A stretch of DNA of 64,000 nucleotides from Struthio camelus. Taxonomy: Eukaryota > Chordata > Aves > Struthioniformes > Struthionidae. Position numbers and translations under genes: made by a program. The stretch spans positions 2,356,001-2,420,000 of the forward strand of contig NC_090947.1 of NCBI RefSeq assembly GCF_040807025.1. Direction: 5' to 3'. Positions 38,249 through 49,849 of this stretch are shown piece after piece; the stretch's first letter is position 1; every line of letters begins with the position of its first letter. Under the pieces are notes generated by a model. It was given only the letters and a program-made list of their open reading frames with translations, did no database searches and had not been told where the DNA came from.

Positions 38249-41200
38249 AATCCTTGCAGTCCACTTTGCTGTGGTGCCCTTCCTCATGGCAAACCCTACA
38301 AGTGTTTTTTCTCAGCACTGAAGCAGAGAGCACAACCCTACACTGATACAGTTTTAATTTAAGGACTGAATAACATGGAAGTTAGAGCACAGCTGCTGCC
38401 CAGATCACTTCCTGAATTGGGGCTGCTCCTGGAAAGGATTTGAGCACGTGCATCATCCCCTTAACTTCAACACAATGACTTTCATGTTTCGAGGTTGACC
38501 ATAGAGGATGTCATTCTCTCCTGCAGAGGCCAAGATGTGCCCCAGCATGGCAGAGTGTACTGGTGCACCCAGCCTTGCAATGCATCTTACAGCTTCACCG
38601 AAAGGAACAATTCACGTACGCATTTCTCATCTGAGGTGCTGAAGTTAGGACGTGGGCATCTAGGATGGAAAACGAGAGCCCAGTTTCTTGGAGTTCAGCT
38701 GGAGAATCATTTCCCACCATCCAGTCCAAACACAGCCAGGCTCAAGATCATCCTGAGCAAGTTGACCCTGCACAGTGGAGGATTCCAGAGACACAATGGA
38801 GCAAGGCATCAGTGGGAGCTATGAAACAGAAAGAATATCTGCCTCCTGGAGGCAGCAGGCCTTGGGGGGCAAGAGGTAATATATTTGCTACCTCACCAAA
38901 ACATGTGTCTTCCCTGACACTACAAATACAAACCCATAGACACTCCCTAATGCTTTGCAGGAATGCTCTTATTGTGCCTTTGAGGGGTACAGCTGTTTCC
39001 CTGATAATTTCGTTTCCAATGCTTCAGCAGGCTTCAGCTACTACATGTTCCTTACAACAGCTTTCATGTCTATACAGTAGCGTGTTTACAACCAGACCTA
39101 GGTCAAGAGGGTTTGAGAGGTGCTTCGAGATACCCTAAAAGACTATATGGTCTACACAAACAGAGATCATTACTCTTGAGAAAACAACCACTTCGTTGCT
39201 CCGTTTCGTAGCAACAGTCCAAAACTAATGTTAATGTTTTATGACTTTCTTTGGTTGCTTTTTTTTTCAAATTCTACAAACCTTAAGTTTTGAGAGATTG
39301 CTTGTTTGGGTTGGGCCTTTTTCACCCAATTGCTTTTCAAAGAAATGATGGGGCTTTCCTACTTTTTCTCCCCAGATCTTAATAGGAATGTCAAGCCTAG
39401 TTTCCCCTGGACTTGCTGACGGTCCCAGAAGTGGAACCTGAGCTTTTAAAGTCCAGCTGAGTCTTTAACAAAACTATCTTTTCTCCTCAAAGTTTATTCA
39501 GGTGCTTGAGTTAAACAGGTGTTAGTCAAGACAAAGAAAAGGCAGAAGTTTTAATTAGGCTAGGAAAAATAATTTCCCTCTCAGCTCAGCCTCTTTGGTT
39601 GAATGTCTCCTCTGATGCTGTAAGTGTAGCTAGTCAGTGATCTCCCCCTGCACCCCTAAAGAATTCAACTTTTCGGCATCAAATTAAATAACAAAATTTA
39701 AAAAAATCAGCTGATAATTAAGCAATTTGATCTGGAGGTGCCAGCCCATTGCTGGAGCAGAATTCAAAGGGAAGGCACTGTGGCTTTCTGTGTCTACTCC
39801 AATTGTGGACAGAAAACCCCAGACACAGCAAAACCCCTCCTGCTCAGCTGTCAAGGTGTGTAAGGGATGTCCATAGAGGGAAACAGGGGCAGAAGGTAGC
39901 TACAGTACCTGGAGTCACAAGTAAACCTAAACCGAAATACGAGTAGGGAAAGGGCTCAGAGTTAGGGTGCTTGGTTTTCCAAAAGAAATTACATTTTCCT
40001 AGGAACGTTGACATGTTTCATGAAACATTCTATTACGAAAAAAAATCCGTTTTCTCTCAAGAATTAATTCTGGCAGGTTTTTATTTATTTACTTGGTGAG
40101 AAGGTCACCAGGCATCCAGGGGGTTCTCTATGGTGATACCCTTTCCTTCTTCTACACCATTTAAATATGTAAGAGCAGGAAATGAAGGATCTCTTCCACC
40201 TCACTTTATTTGGCATTTGATAACCCAAGGAATCTTCAGCAGATCACACCCCTCTGCTAAGACGCTAAGCCATTAAAGACATGACACAGCATCGCTGACC
40301 TCCACAGAGTGTCAGCCACTGCTCTCCTGGGGCTTTGGCTAGGCCCATGTTTTTCAAACAAAAAGCAATAAGCAGGCTGGGGGCTGGGCTGGTATATTTT
40401 GTCTTCCTGCTGTGGAAATGTCCCTAATACCCAAAGGTGCATAGGGAGCACAGAGAAATGCCAGTGGCAAAGAACTTAAAAACAACTAAAATGTGGTTAA
40501 AAAAGATGAATAAGATATGAAGAGTGGGTATAATTTTTGAGAATTGTTTCCAGGAAAGGGAAGACAAATGATTAGCATTTGTTTTTTTCCATCAAAGCAC
40601 AGGAGAACAGCTGTGATTTGGCTCATAACCAGCCCTGTAGCTTTTGAAGTTTTAGGCAGAAGGTGTGAGTCTGTCTTTTATGTGGGTGAATATTAAGGGA
40701 GGTTTAGTCCAGCATCTAGAGCTGGCCCAGCACTGGCAACGACCCAGGAAGTAGAGCCCTTCCCTTTGGTACCAGAAACCAAAGTCCTGTCCCTAGGATG
40801 CCACTACCAGGTTGATAGAGAGTGGGCATATTTCGATGGCAGGACTTTCCATAACCAGGAACCATGATGAATGACCTGTCACTCAGCAGTGACTCATCTG
40901 GCTCATCAACAAGTGCCGCTAATGATCTGTCCAGTCTCCCTTAACCGGAAGACACATGCAACATGATACATGGCCACAAATATGACTTGAAGGCTGGAAG
41001 AAATGACTGGAGAATTACGGTTTGGTGGGACAAGGAGTGAAGACAGACATTGCCTGTTTTTATCTGGACAAAAGAAGATTTGGGGTTTGCAAGCTATGAG
41101 TAGCTCAGGGAGCCGTGAAATCCTAGGTTTCAACTGCTCCCACCCTTTTCTCCTTGAAAATTCAGGCTTCCTTACTTCAGAAACCCTAACAAGTTTCTCT

Positions 41201-42025
41201 TTGTTTTGCCCTAACATTTGAAATTGGGATTTTCCAAATTCTGACGGTTCCAGAAACCCTCATAGGCTCCTGTGCAGCTTTTCCCGCGGCTGTACTGGGG
41301 CCATCTGCAAACACACCCAGCTCCTGGGAGCGGTTCACCTCCTCCAGGCAGAGCTATCAAATAGCCATCTAAGTTCAAGTTCATCATTTAGGCTTCCCAA
41401 CATCCCACCTTCCAAACTGCTAGATAGTGTACCTTGATGATTAAATTTTACAAGGAGCCCCAATGATTACATTTTAGTTGGCTGATGTTAGGGACGATGA
41501 ATCCCTCTTGCTACATGCACATCCATCAGGTGATAAACCCAGGCAAAGTTGGCTCTAGACCTGCCTTTCTGCATGTTGTGCAATTTTTTTGATTTCTTCT
41601 CTTCAGTTATGAGACTTTTCTCAAGACCCTCTGGACAGCAGCAAGGAGACATGCCACTGAAGCCAGGCATCCCCCTGACACAGCCTTCCAAGTGGTTTAA
41701 CTGCCAAAGTAAATGGAGAAAGGTAATTTTTAACATGCTTTGAGAAGGATTCTTACATAATACTGCTGGGCCTATGAAGAAAATCATTTATTTCAATGCC
41801 AATACAATTACAACAGGGCACTGCTTTTCAGTACATTGTTGCTATCATTTTACCTCACCAAACAGTTTACTACAAGCTGATTTTGCTCTCAGGAGTCCTG
41901 GTAAATCCTCAAAAATGCTAAAATTCAGAAACAACAGCAACAGTACTTTGGACTTTTTCGTGGCGGGCTTTCCAGTCATGTGAATTCACAGTAATTGTGG
42001 GTTTCAAGAAGTGTAAAAAGAGTAA

Positions 42026-42044
42026 TTGCACACACTGTGTGCAA
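42026..42044. repeat. Perfect 9-bp palindrome with one-base centre
   Basis: TTGCACACACTGTGTGCAA reads the same on both strands apart from its centre base. It could be a dimeric protein-binding site or chance; no known motif is claimed. Confidence 0.75.
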
Positions 42045-43329
42045 TGTGCGCTGTGCTCAAGAAAACATGACCAAACCCATAGCTAGATCCAAACCAAGAG
42101 GCAGACAAAGGGGCAGGGTGTTTTGCAAAGGCTACGTCTGACTAGCAGCAATAGTTCTCATCCTAGGACTCTGCCGACACCCTTGCGGGGGCTATGGAAG
42201 GCAGCTAAAACAAGTGCGCCGGGGCCTTAAATCCGCTCTACAGGATCAGTGCTTTCATTACATCAGAGGTTCTAGGGCTTCACAGATTAAAAAAACAGAG
42301 TAGCGCTGGCCTGAGGAAGTCAGCCTCTGCAGACCTTTTTTGTAATCCCAGAGAGAGGATCCACTGTATCCGGAGAGGACAGACTCTCTCTTCATGGACT
42401 GTACAGTGAGATGAGAAAAGTCAGTTTACACTGGCAATAGCCTTGCTGAATCCTTCTCAGGCAACAGTCTGCACCTGCACAGCTAAAGTCAACCAAAGTT
42501 TGTTCTCAGGAGCAAGTCCTGGCTCCTCAGCAGAAGTATTTCTCCATCTTCTGAAGAACAAGCTATCAACCAGCACTAAAAACTGGAAGCCAGACTCGAG
42601 GTTCTTCTGAATATACTTGACTTGAACTGGGTGCTGTAATCCAAAAAATGGACAGGAGCCTGACCAACAGTGCCTGAACACCTGTGGTTGGTTTTGGATT
42701 CTCCTTGATGTTGGTGAGAAGTGCTTCCTACACAACTTAATGAGGTTGAAGAGGGGGGAGAAAAGTCAAGGATAACAGAATACTTTGCATGTTTTGATTT
42801 TCCAGTTCATGAAATAATATTTTCATTTTTCATAGCCCAGGTTTTAAGCTACAGTTACTAGTTCTGTAGCCGCAATTAATATTTCACTTTCCAAAAAGAG
42901 GAAAAAATCTGTCTTCCCTGTGGATTCCCAGGGAGACATTCTGCTTCGATCTGCAATTAGTGGTGGCCTTGGGTAAATGATCTAAAATAGAAATGTTATT
43001 TCTGGAATCATGATAGCTACTACATTTTACTCCCCCCAAAACTGGTTCTACTTTTTGCTTTCCATGATCATTAAAAATAGAATCCACAATTGCAATGCCA
43101 CTGCATTTTGGTTTCTTCCTACGGCAGACACGCACTATCTTTCCAACGCTACTGACATGGGAAATTACATGGATTTCTAATCTTGCCAACAATCAACACT
43201 AGACTTGAAACACTGCACTAGGCATTCAAGGCAGAACTGTATCTGGTCTAAATTATCTTCATTCTATTGATGACGGAGCTTGGACTACTGAGAGCTGTGA
43301 ACTGGTCCTCCGTCTGACAGATTAATGTC

Positions 43330-43522
43330 CGAGTGCCTGATCCAAAACCTGATGAAGTCACTGAAGATCTCGCTTCTTATTTCGGCAGGATTTCGATCAG
43401 AAATTTAGGCCTGGATTTAGCATATGCTTAAACTTAAACACCTGCCTATGTCCCAAGGAAGTCAATGTGAATCAAGTGCACATCTCACTTGCAATGCATG
43501 CTTAAATGCTTTGCAGAGTCTC
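43330..43522 (+). mobile_element. Sauropsid interspersed repeat remnant, copy B
   Basis: Blocks in order are GAGTGCCTGATCCAAAACCT, GAAGTCACTGAAG, GCATATGCTTAAACTTAAAC, AAGGAAGTCAATGTG and GCATGCTTAAATGCTTTGCA. The series matches, with decay, a repeat familiar from reptile and bird DNA ('tgatccaaagccc', 'aagtcaatggg', 'gcatatgcttaactttaagca', 'gcttaagtgctttgctga'). It shares its 3' block with the shorter copy near 7155-7246, and is the longer and clearer copy. Confidence 0.6.
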
Positions 43523-44786
43523 AGCGTAGGTTAGAAAAGCCATGAATTACACAACATATTAACAATCTAACTCACCACAGTATATTTTGAAAGTTATTTA
43601 TAATTTATATTGGTCACTATTACACTGCTGACAGTCTGACCTAGCATTGTACATAGCAAATAAAGCAAGCACTGAATAACGTACATTCTGAGAGAAGGAA
43701 ACAGAAAAGGCAAGTGTTTGGGAGACAAGGGGACTGAGCATCTGTGTGTAACATGCATCTCCCAACATTTCGTTTTTGGTCATTCTTTTGTATTGCAGGA
43801 GGAATGGGAGGGCCAAATTATGATTTTGAAAGCCTCATTCTAGAAGCAGAAAAAGAAAAAAACAGCCTTTGCAAGTCATATGCTATGTCAAAGCTTGGAT
43901 GGAGCTTCTGGCTTGGTAAAGGAGATGAACAAAGGGCCTCCAGGGTTTTTTTCCATGAAGAAAGAGATGTCCACCAGGACAATCTCCAAGTCTTTCCCTT
44001 CCCTGTTTTCTCTCATTCTCTTACAATGTCTTCCCTTAAAAAGTCCTAACTTACAGCATCCTCATGCACAAAGTGAGGAGGCCAAATGGAGCAATCAAAC
44101 CAAGTATCAACCCTAGGTACCAGCAGAGAGCTGCTACCTTTCTCCCTATGGGACTGGCATCTGCACGCTCAGCTGCCCAAGCAAGACCTTTTCAAATGAA
44201 AAGCGCACCTTGACCTTGACTGCATTTGTTGTCAGGATAAGCAAGTAATAGGGTGCACTGTCCCCATTTCAGCCTCTCCTTTGCTTGTGTACGCTGATAT
44301 GCTGCTTCAAGGGTTTATAACTGAAAAAGCAGAAAAGAAGAGCGGGCACATCAGCTGGTAACAGTTTAGAAACAGATGTACATTCCTGCACAAAACTCCG
44401 ACATTAGCATATCCCATTACTTTGAAACTGTGCTCTGCTCCAAATATCTTATCCCCAAAGCCTTGTTCTCCTTACCTCCTGCTCCTCACTTGCTGCTTCT
44501 TTGCTTTTGATTATGAACTTGTCATGCATGGTCTGTGCTTAGGGAAATGTCCATCCACCATGTCTGGCTGTTGCTGCAGTGCAACACAAAGGATAAAGAA
44601 ATAAAGTCCACAGAGAGGATGTTCAGCACTAGACATGGCTACTTTTGCAAAGACAGCATGTGAAAGATGCCCACACCAGATCAGAACTGGTGGCTGCTAC
44701 ACAATCAATGAGGAATTATCCCAGGAGGCCCTTTTCCTAGATCACATAGAAGGCAAGGAAAAAAGTCAATATAACTAGACCCAGCC

Positions 44787-44834
44787 ATAGTAGAGGCCAT
44801 TCAGTGCTGGATAGTAGAGGCCATTCAATGCTGG
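44787..44834 (+). repeat. 24-bp tandem duplication
   Basis: The unit ATAGTAGAGGCCATTCAGTG plus CTGG occurs twice head to tail (44787-44810 and 44811-44834), differing at one base (G/A). It is a recent local duplication by replication slippage, since only one mismatch has accrued. Confidence 0.9.
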
Positions 44835-47029
44835 ATGCACTTTGCAGCTAGGGTTATTCTGAAGGCAGAAATGATGCTTTTCTCTATACCAATAGGTAGT
44901 GAGGACAAGGAAGGCAGAAAGCACATCTTTCAGCTTGCTCTAAAGATTAACATCCCCGAACAAAGGGGAGTTGGAAGAGCAGTCAGTGTTGGGATCCCCA
45001 GTGCTTTGAAATATCATCCCCCTTACTGCCAGGGCACCAAACCTTTCCCTACCTCATACTGGAGACTAAGGGGAAGGGCAGCAGGAGGCAGACACCCAGA
45101 TGGTCTCCTCTATAGTTCTCTGCTAGTGCAGATGTCCCTTCCAGTGGGACAACTGGACCACAGACTTCAAACTGAGAACAATCCCTTCCCCCAAAGTCCA
45201 GTCTATGATGTTCTATTGTATTCTTCTAATTTTTAGGAGCATGATAATGGTAATGGAACAGTAGCCACATCATAATTAATGTCATAAGACATTTTTAAAA
45301 GTGGCATTAAACTTCCACCAAAACAGTCTATTTTTTTTATCACAGTTGTTATTTCATAACTTCTTTCCTGCCCTGCTGTGTAATAGTAGGGATGCACTCA
45401 TCGTCCTCCTGTGCAAGCAGCTCAGAGGAGCTAGGGAACAAGGTACCTTTGTACCACGTGTCCCCACCACAGACCTTTCAAGCTCCCTCTTCCTTCAGGA
45501 GAACCAGATCACATTTCACCAGGGTCTGCGCACAAGTAGACTGAGCCTTTGATCTGCTCCAAGGGAAGATATTTGCAGTATTGTCAACACTGTACTTAGC
45601 TCTGGCACTAAGTACTGCTAGGGGACTCCACGGCCGTAAAGTGTACACAGATACACAGCAGCCCTGGAGCAATTCTAGTTGGAGCTTGGGTTATAGACTT
45701 TATAATTATGACACAGACTAGTTTCACTATAAATTTCCTCTAATGAAGTCTGCCTGAAACTAAAAAGCTTTGCGCATTTAGAGTTTATGCACAGCAACAG
45801 TCCCCTTAGGGAGAAATTCTGCCGTGCTTTGTCATGCAAACAGTCCTTCAGGCTGTTCGCAGAAGCCAGGCAGAGGGCTGGGGCTACTCATTCATTTATT
45901 TAATACAGCCCTAGCATGCACAGGACCAGGAGGAGAACGTGGCCCAACTTCACCAGAGAGGCACAGCACTCCCTCTGCTGTGAGTGCCCACTCCTCCTTC
46001 ACACACTGCAGAATTGGAGGAGGCACGTCAAAGAGCGCGAGGAGCAATAATAGCTTGGATGCTTGCCCAGGACGGCACAGCACGGTCAGTTTATGAAACC
46101 AGTTATCTCCAGCCCATCTGAGAGCCTGCGACTGGGCCCTCCCCACAGGACTATGCTGGGCAGGTGGCTGCCTTTCAGCAGCACCGCTTCAGTAAGATAA
46201 CCAGAAGCTGCACATCTCCTACTGCACCTGTCTGTGGCCATATACGTATGAGATGGGCCTGGGGACGGCCACAAACAGTATGAGCCCCGTGGCAAAACAG
46301 CTTGTCCCAGCTGAGAGTTGGGCATTTTGAGACAGATCCACACGGTCTGCCCCCAAGACTCTTCTATGCACCACCACTGAAAGGACCCAGTACTGCCCCA
46401 TGGAAGCACCTGACTCCCATACCCCACCAAGAAACGGTGGCCACTGCAAAGCAAAAGGCCTTCTCCAGAAAGCCTTTTACAGGAGTCCTTAGTGTCTTTG
46501 GGTAATACGCACTATGCACTGGAATCGACCGCAGCGCTCAACCCAGCACAGTGGATTTTAGCAGCCCAAATATCCTCTCTTGCACAACAATTCTGTGCAA
46601 ATCCATTGCAGTTTGCTGCCGTAAATCTGGTGCAAGCAAGCAGAGGACCCAGTCCCACTAATAGCTAACCTGTTTGCTCAGAAAATCATGCTCTTTGCGG
46701 TTGGAAAGCAGAGACTTCCCTCAGATCTTCAGTGCTGGTTTCCCTGGCTCATTGTGCAATGGTTTCTCTTAATCTTGGAAATGATCCCAAGTGCTAAGAA
46801 TAGGAGACTTCTAAAAACTTCGAGCACAAAACTGAATACAACTTATGAAGGCTGTTTTGCCCTCCGGGGTGCAGTTTTACATTGGCATCACTAAATTGAC
46901 AGCAGTTTATTTTGCTTCCAGGATGGGACAAGAGCCATTATCATCATTTAGACTTCTTTTCTCACCCTGCCTTGCCTTTCCGGAGCCTAGCAATCACCTA
47001 AGCCACACTAGCATAACGTTCAAAATTAT

Positions 47030-47085
47030 TTCAGTGGAGTCACTTCAGCATCAGATCAGCCCCAAATTAAATCTGGACAACCACT
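47030..47085 (+). mobile_element. Possible sauropsid repeat fragment
   Basis: TTTCAGTGGAGTCACTTCAG followed by CATCAGATCAGCCCC recalls the 'ttcagtggagttacaccagc...gatcagaatctggccc' repeat type of reptile and bird DNA. Weak. Confidence 0.3.
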
Positions 47086-47800
47086 GCAGCATGAGAAAAC
47101 GCTTTCTAATTTCCCAGTGTAAATTCCGTTTGCCTTAACTAACCTGAGGACGATATTCTCCCATCGGGTCCGTGGAGCCGCCACAGCACCCTGCACTTGC
47201 GGACCCCCAGATTTCTGCATGCTCCTGCAGACACAAAGTTACTGCCAACCCCTCGCCCCAGCTGTGAGCCCCCGGCCCTCCTGGAAGCCTAACTCTCTCG
47301 GAAACCTGGCTTTGAGGTCCAAGCGCGAGTGCGAGGCACCCGTCCCGTCCGACTCGGCGGGGTCTTAAATTGGATTAAAAATCTATTTGCAGAACTGCTT
47401 TGCCTTCCGACTTCTGTGCTGCACCTGAAAACCTTTCCTTTTGAAAGCAAACACAGGCTCTCCCCAGGGGCTGCCTGGGGAAGTCTTTCCACTATAAACA
47501 TTACCTACCAGTAGTAGAGTCAGCCCCAGGCAAGCCAAAATTCCTTCTCTTACCAAAGAACACTTTCCAATCAAACCAGACATTATTTTTTCCATTAATG
47601 AGTGTTGATGCCTACTGGAAAACTTTGCAATGAAATCTACTCCAAACTAATTCTTCTGATTCAATATCTACATTTCGTAGGGTTTCTTTTGTCTTTTGTC
47701 TTTTTTTAGCTATATTTTATTTTTCTGAACCTTATCGAAAACCTGATCTTTGCTGCTCAGGAATGCGTCTGTTCCTGCAATTTGGGCTTTAAATGAAATC

Positions 47801-47880
47801 AGAGGACCAAATCTGATTTTACTTTGCATTAAGTCCACGGAAGCAAGCAGAGTTTTCCCACATTTTCCCTGGTGTGATAG
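47801..47880 (-). mobile_element. Sauropsid repeat remnant
   Basis: GGACCAAATCTGATTTTACT, then ATTAAGTCCACGGAAGCAAG, then CCCTGGTGTGATAG follow the order of a repeat that reads 'ggccaaattctgatttcagtta...gtaaatccagagtaactccactgaagtcaatgg...cactggtgtaactgag'. About 80 bp is readable. The strand given is arbitrary because the element is close to palindromic. Confidence 0.5.
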
Positions 47881-48189
47881 CGAGGAAAAAATAGATCCCT
47901 CATCTTCTGTTTGATACATCAGAAACCTCGGAACTACCACCACAATCTTCATGCCCCAGAATACCACAATTTCAATGGTATAGATCAGAGGAAGAGGTGA
48001 CCTCCTACCCATCTCGGGTCTTGCTCCCCAAAAAGCACTATTAGTGTGTAAGGGGGAAAAACGTGGGAAGAAAAATGGCAGGTGGATGGGCTATGTGGCC
48101 AGCACTGCTTCCTGGGGCACATTCGCCAGGGTTTTATAGAAACTATTCGCTGCTTTCAGGATGATTCATATTTCGGGTTCTACTGGGTT

Positions 48190-48860
48190 TGCCTGGGAGG
48201 GTCCTTCCACGTCCCTTTGTCCCCTGCCAGTGGAAACATTGCCTGCTGCCCCCAAACCTCCACCTTCCCCACAGCGCCTTGCGCCCCGGGGATCTCCTGC
48301 CAGTCCAAGGTCACCTCACCATACCTGGCAGGGGGCAGATCGCCACCCCGTCTCCGGATGGCACCTCCAGGGCGGCACGGGGGAGGTCGTAGCTGGGTGA
48401 GCAGGGTGTTGCAAGGGGAAGCGACGAGCAAGAGCACTTTGCAAAGGGCAGTTTGAAAAGGGCAGCCTGCCACGGGCAGTTTACAACGCCTCCAGCCCAG
48501 GAACCCCAGCGCTGCAGCAGGGCAAAAGCAAAAGCTGATGCCTTCTCCTCGCTCCGGGCGCATGCAAGAGCCCAGGGAAAAGCCGAGCTGTAGCATGCAC
48601 TGTACTTGGCAGCCTGATTCAGGCTAGGTACCTCTGCAGCGCAGCAACGGAGCTGGGAGTTACCCCTTGGCCGGATGGGACCCCGCTCCTGGAGCCGTGC
48701 AGAAGGGCTGGGAGGCGCTTCGCAAAGCCCGTAAGCGCTCCACCAACAAACCAGCACCCCGAAAGCCCAGGCAGGGGGTTGCTCTGGAGGGATCCCTTCC
48801 CCAGTGGCAAACTTGAATCTATGGGGAAGGGAGAGACGAGGGGCTGGGGGAAGGGGGAGG
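48190..48860. other. CpG-rich region upstream of TWIST2
   Basis: This stretch is GC-rich with frequent CpG and unlike the AT-rich sequence before it. It forms the upstream shore of the TWIST2 CpG island. The 186-codon minus-strand open frame inside it (48311-48871) is a by-product of high GC content, which removes stop codons; it shows no known domain. Confidence 0.6.
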
Positions 48861-48972
48861 GATGGTTGCAAGCTATCTTTTATTCGAGGTGCATTCCCAA
48901 GATTTTAGTTAAGTGTAACATAAAACTGTGAAAGTTTAGCAGGGGAAAAGCTTTCCTCCCACTGACCTGGCC

Positions 48973-49023
48973 AGCCAATCAGAAGGGAGCCCCACACCTC
49001 CCTCACTTCTGACAACTATTTAG
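48973..49023 (+). promoter_or_regulatory. Candidate TWIST2 core promoter (CCAAT box plus TATA-like element)
   Basis: AGCCAATCAG (around 48973-48982) is a near-ideal CCAAT/NF-Y box. CTATTTAG lies at 49016-49023, about 40 bp on, the usual distance between a CCAAT box and a TATA-like element. Transcription would then start near 49045-49050, giving a leader of about 235 nt. A second TATA-like word, TATTTAA at 49206-49212, would give a leader of only about 40 nt; both could be used. Confidence 0.5.
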
Positions 49024-49279
49024 CAACTGAGCTCAGCTAAAGTTTCCAAAAAGTTAGAATAACTTCCTCTCTCCAAGACCTCAATTTTTGCACAACCCCG
49101 TCCTTGAAATAAGAGCCCTTCAAGCAACCTGGAAAACGTTTGGTCAGCAAAAAAAAAAAAAACCCTCCTGTTTTTCCAAAGGATCTGTCTCAGGAATTTA
49201 AAGCATATTTAAGACACACACACTCACATAACATAAGGAGGGGGGGAAAGTCTCTTCCCCTCCCCTTCTTGCAGAAAGC

Positions 49280-49762
49280 ATGGAAGAAAGTTCCAGTTCT
49301 CCTGTTTCCCCTGTGGATAGCTTGGGGACCAGTGAAGAGGAGCTGGAAAGGCAGCCAAAGAGATTTGGCAGGAAGAGAAGATACAGTAAGAAATCCAGCG
49401 AAGATGGCAGCCCCAACCCAGGGAAGAGGGGGAAAAAGTCTAGTCCCAGCTCCCAATCTTATGAAGAACTCCAGAGCCAGAGGATCCTGGCCAATGTCAG
49501 AGAGAGGCAGAGGACTCAGTCGCTCAATGAAGCTTTTGCAGCCCTGAGGAAAATCATCCCCACTTTGCCCTCTGACAAACTCAGTAAAATCCAGACCCTC
49601 AAGCTTGCGGCTAGGTATATAGACTTCCTCTACCAGGTCCTACAGAGCGACGAGATGGACAGTAAGATGACTAGCTGCAGTTATGTGGCTCATGAGAGGC
49701 TGAGTTATGCCTTTTCAGTGTGGAGGATGGAAGGAGCGTGGTCCATGTCGGCCTCACACTAG
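49280..49762 (+). CDS. TWIST2: TWIST2 (Dermo-1) bHLH transcription factor
   Basis: This is a complete 160-residue protein from ATG at 49280 to TAG at 49760-49762. The N-terminus [20 protein letters not shown] and the C-terminus [15 protein letters not shown] identify TWIST2. The absence of TWIST1's glycine-rich tracts separates it from TWIST1. Basic clusters RFGRKRR (28-34) and KRGKK (49-53) serve as nuclear localisation signals. The bHLH spans about 67-118 (basic region [12 protein letters not shown] with the E-box Glu at 75; helix 2 [20 protein letters not shown]). The Twist box is at 141-160. TWIST2 dimerises with E-proteins, binds E-boxes, and restrains MYOD1 and RUNX2 in dermal, muscle and bone progenitors. 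The reading frame has no defects. As in mammals, the coding region lies in one exon, followed by a 3'-UTR intron. The start is supported by conserved N-terminal sequence. Confidence 0.98.
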   Translation: MEESSSSPVSPVDSLGTSEEELERQPKRFGRKRRYSKKSSEDGSPNPGKRGKKSSPSSQSYEELQSQRILANVRERQRTQSLNEAFAALRKIIPTLPSDKLSKIQTLKLAARYIDFLYQVLQSDEMDSKMTSCSYVAHERLSYAFSVWRMEGAWSMSASH

Positions 49763-49799
49763 CCACCGCCAGGGCAAAGCAAATGCATCTGCCGAAGGG

Positions 49800-49805
49800 G
49801 TAGGT
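49800..49805 (+). other. TWIST2: Candidate 3'-UTR splice donor of TWIST2
   Basis: GTAGGT follows CCGAAGGG 38 nt after the stop codon. In mammals TWIST2 has an intron in its 3' UTR with a donor shortly after the stop, so a donor is expected here. The matching non-coding second exon was not found and probably lies beyond the window, because the mammalian intron is tens of kilobases long. Confidence 0.5.
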
Positions 49806-49849
49806 ACCTCTTTTCTTTTCCCAGCTTGCTGCAGCCCGCATCGAGGTGC

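Larger units (their letters stand above)
30000..40000. other. Non-coding intergenic interval, third part
   Basis: No supported gene. Contents are a nested inverted repeat (30601-30654), a CR1-type LINE tail (32555-32615), an A-run (38094-38109) and a CA microsatellite (38229-38248). The stretch 35690-35800 is rich in TTTTCAA/TTGACAAAAC-type words that recall old AT-rich transposon remnants, though I would not assign a family. A 157-codon open frame at 38665-39138 has no recognisable domain. Confidence 0.55.
40000..48190. other. Non-coding interval upstream of TWIST2
   Basis: No supported gene. The interval holds a near-palindrome (42026-42044), the second copy of a sauropsid repeat (43330-43522), a 24-bp tandem duplication (44787-44834) and two further diverged repeat fragments (47030-47085 and 47801-47880). 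GC content rises toward 48 kb, where the CpG-rich TWIST2 region starts. Confidence 0.55.

Noticed and set aside
38665-39138. 157-codon plus-strand ORF
   Set aside because: No domain or sign of coding constraint, and an overlapping ORF in another frame.
48311-48871. 186-codon minus-strand ORF upstream of TWIST2
   Set aside because: It lies in CpG-rich sequence, where stops are rare; low-complexity Ala/Ser/Pro content and no domain.
49140-49547. 135-codon ORF overlapping TWIST2 in another frame
   Set aside because: Starts at TTG, runs from the leader into TWIST2 codons out of frame, and is explained by TWIST2 coding constraint.
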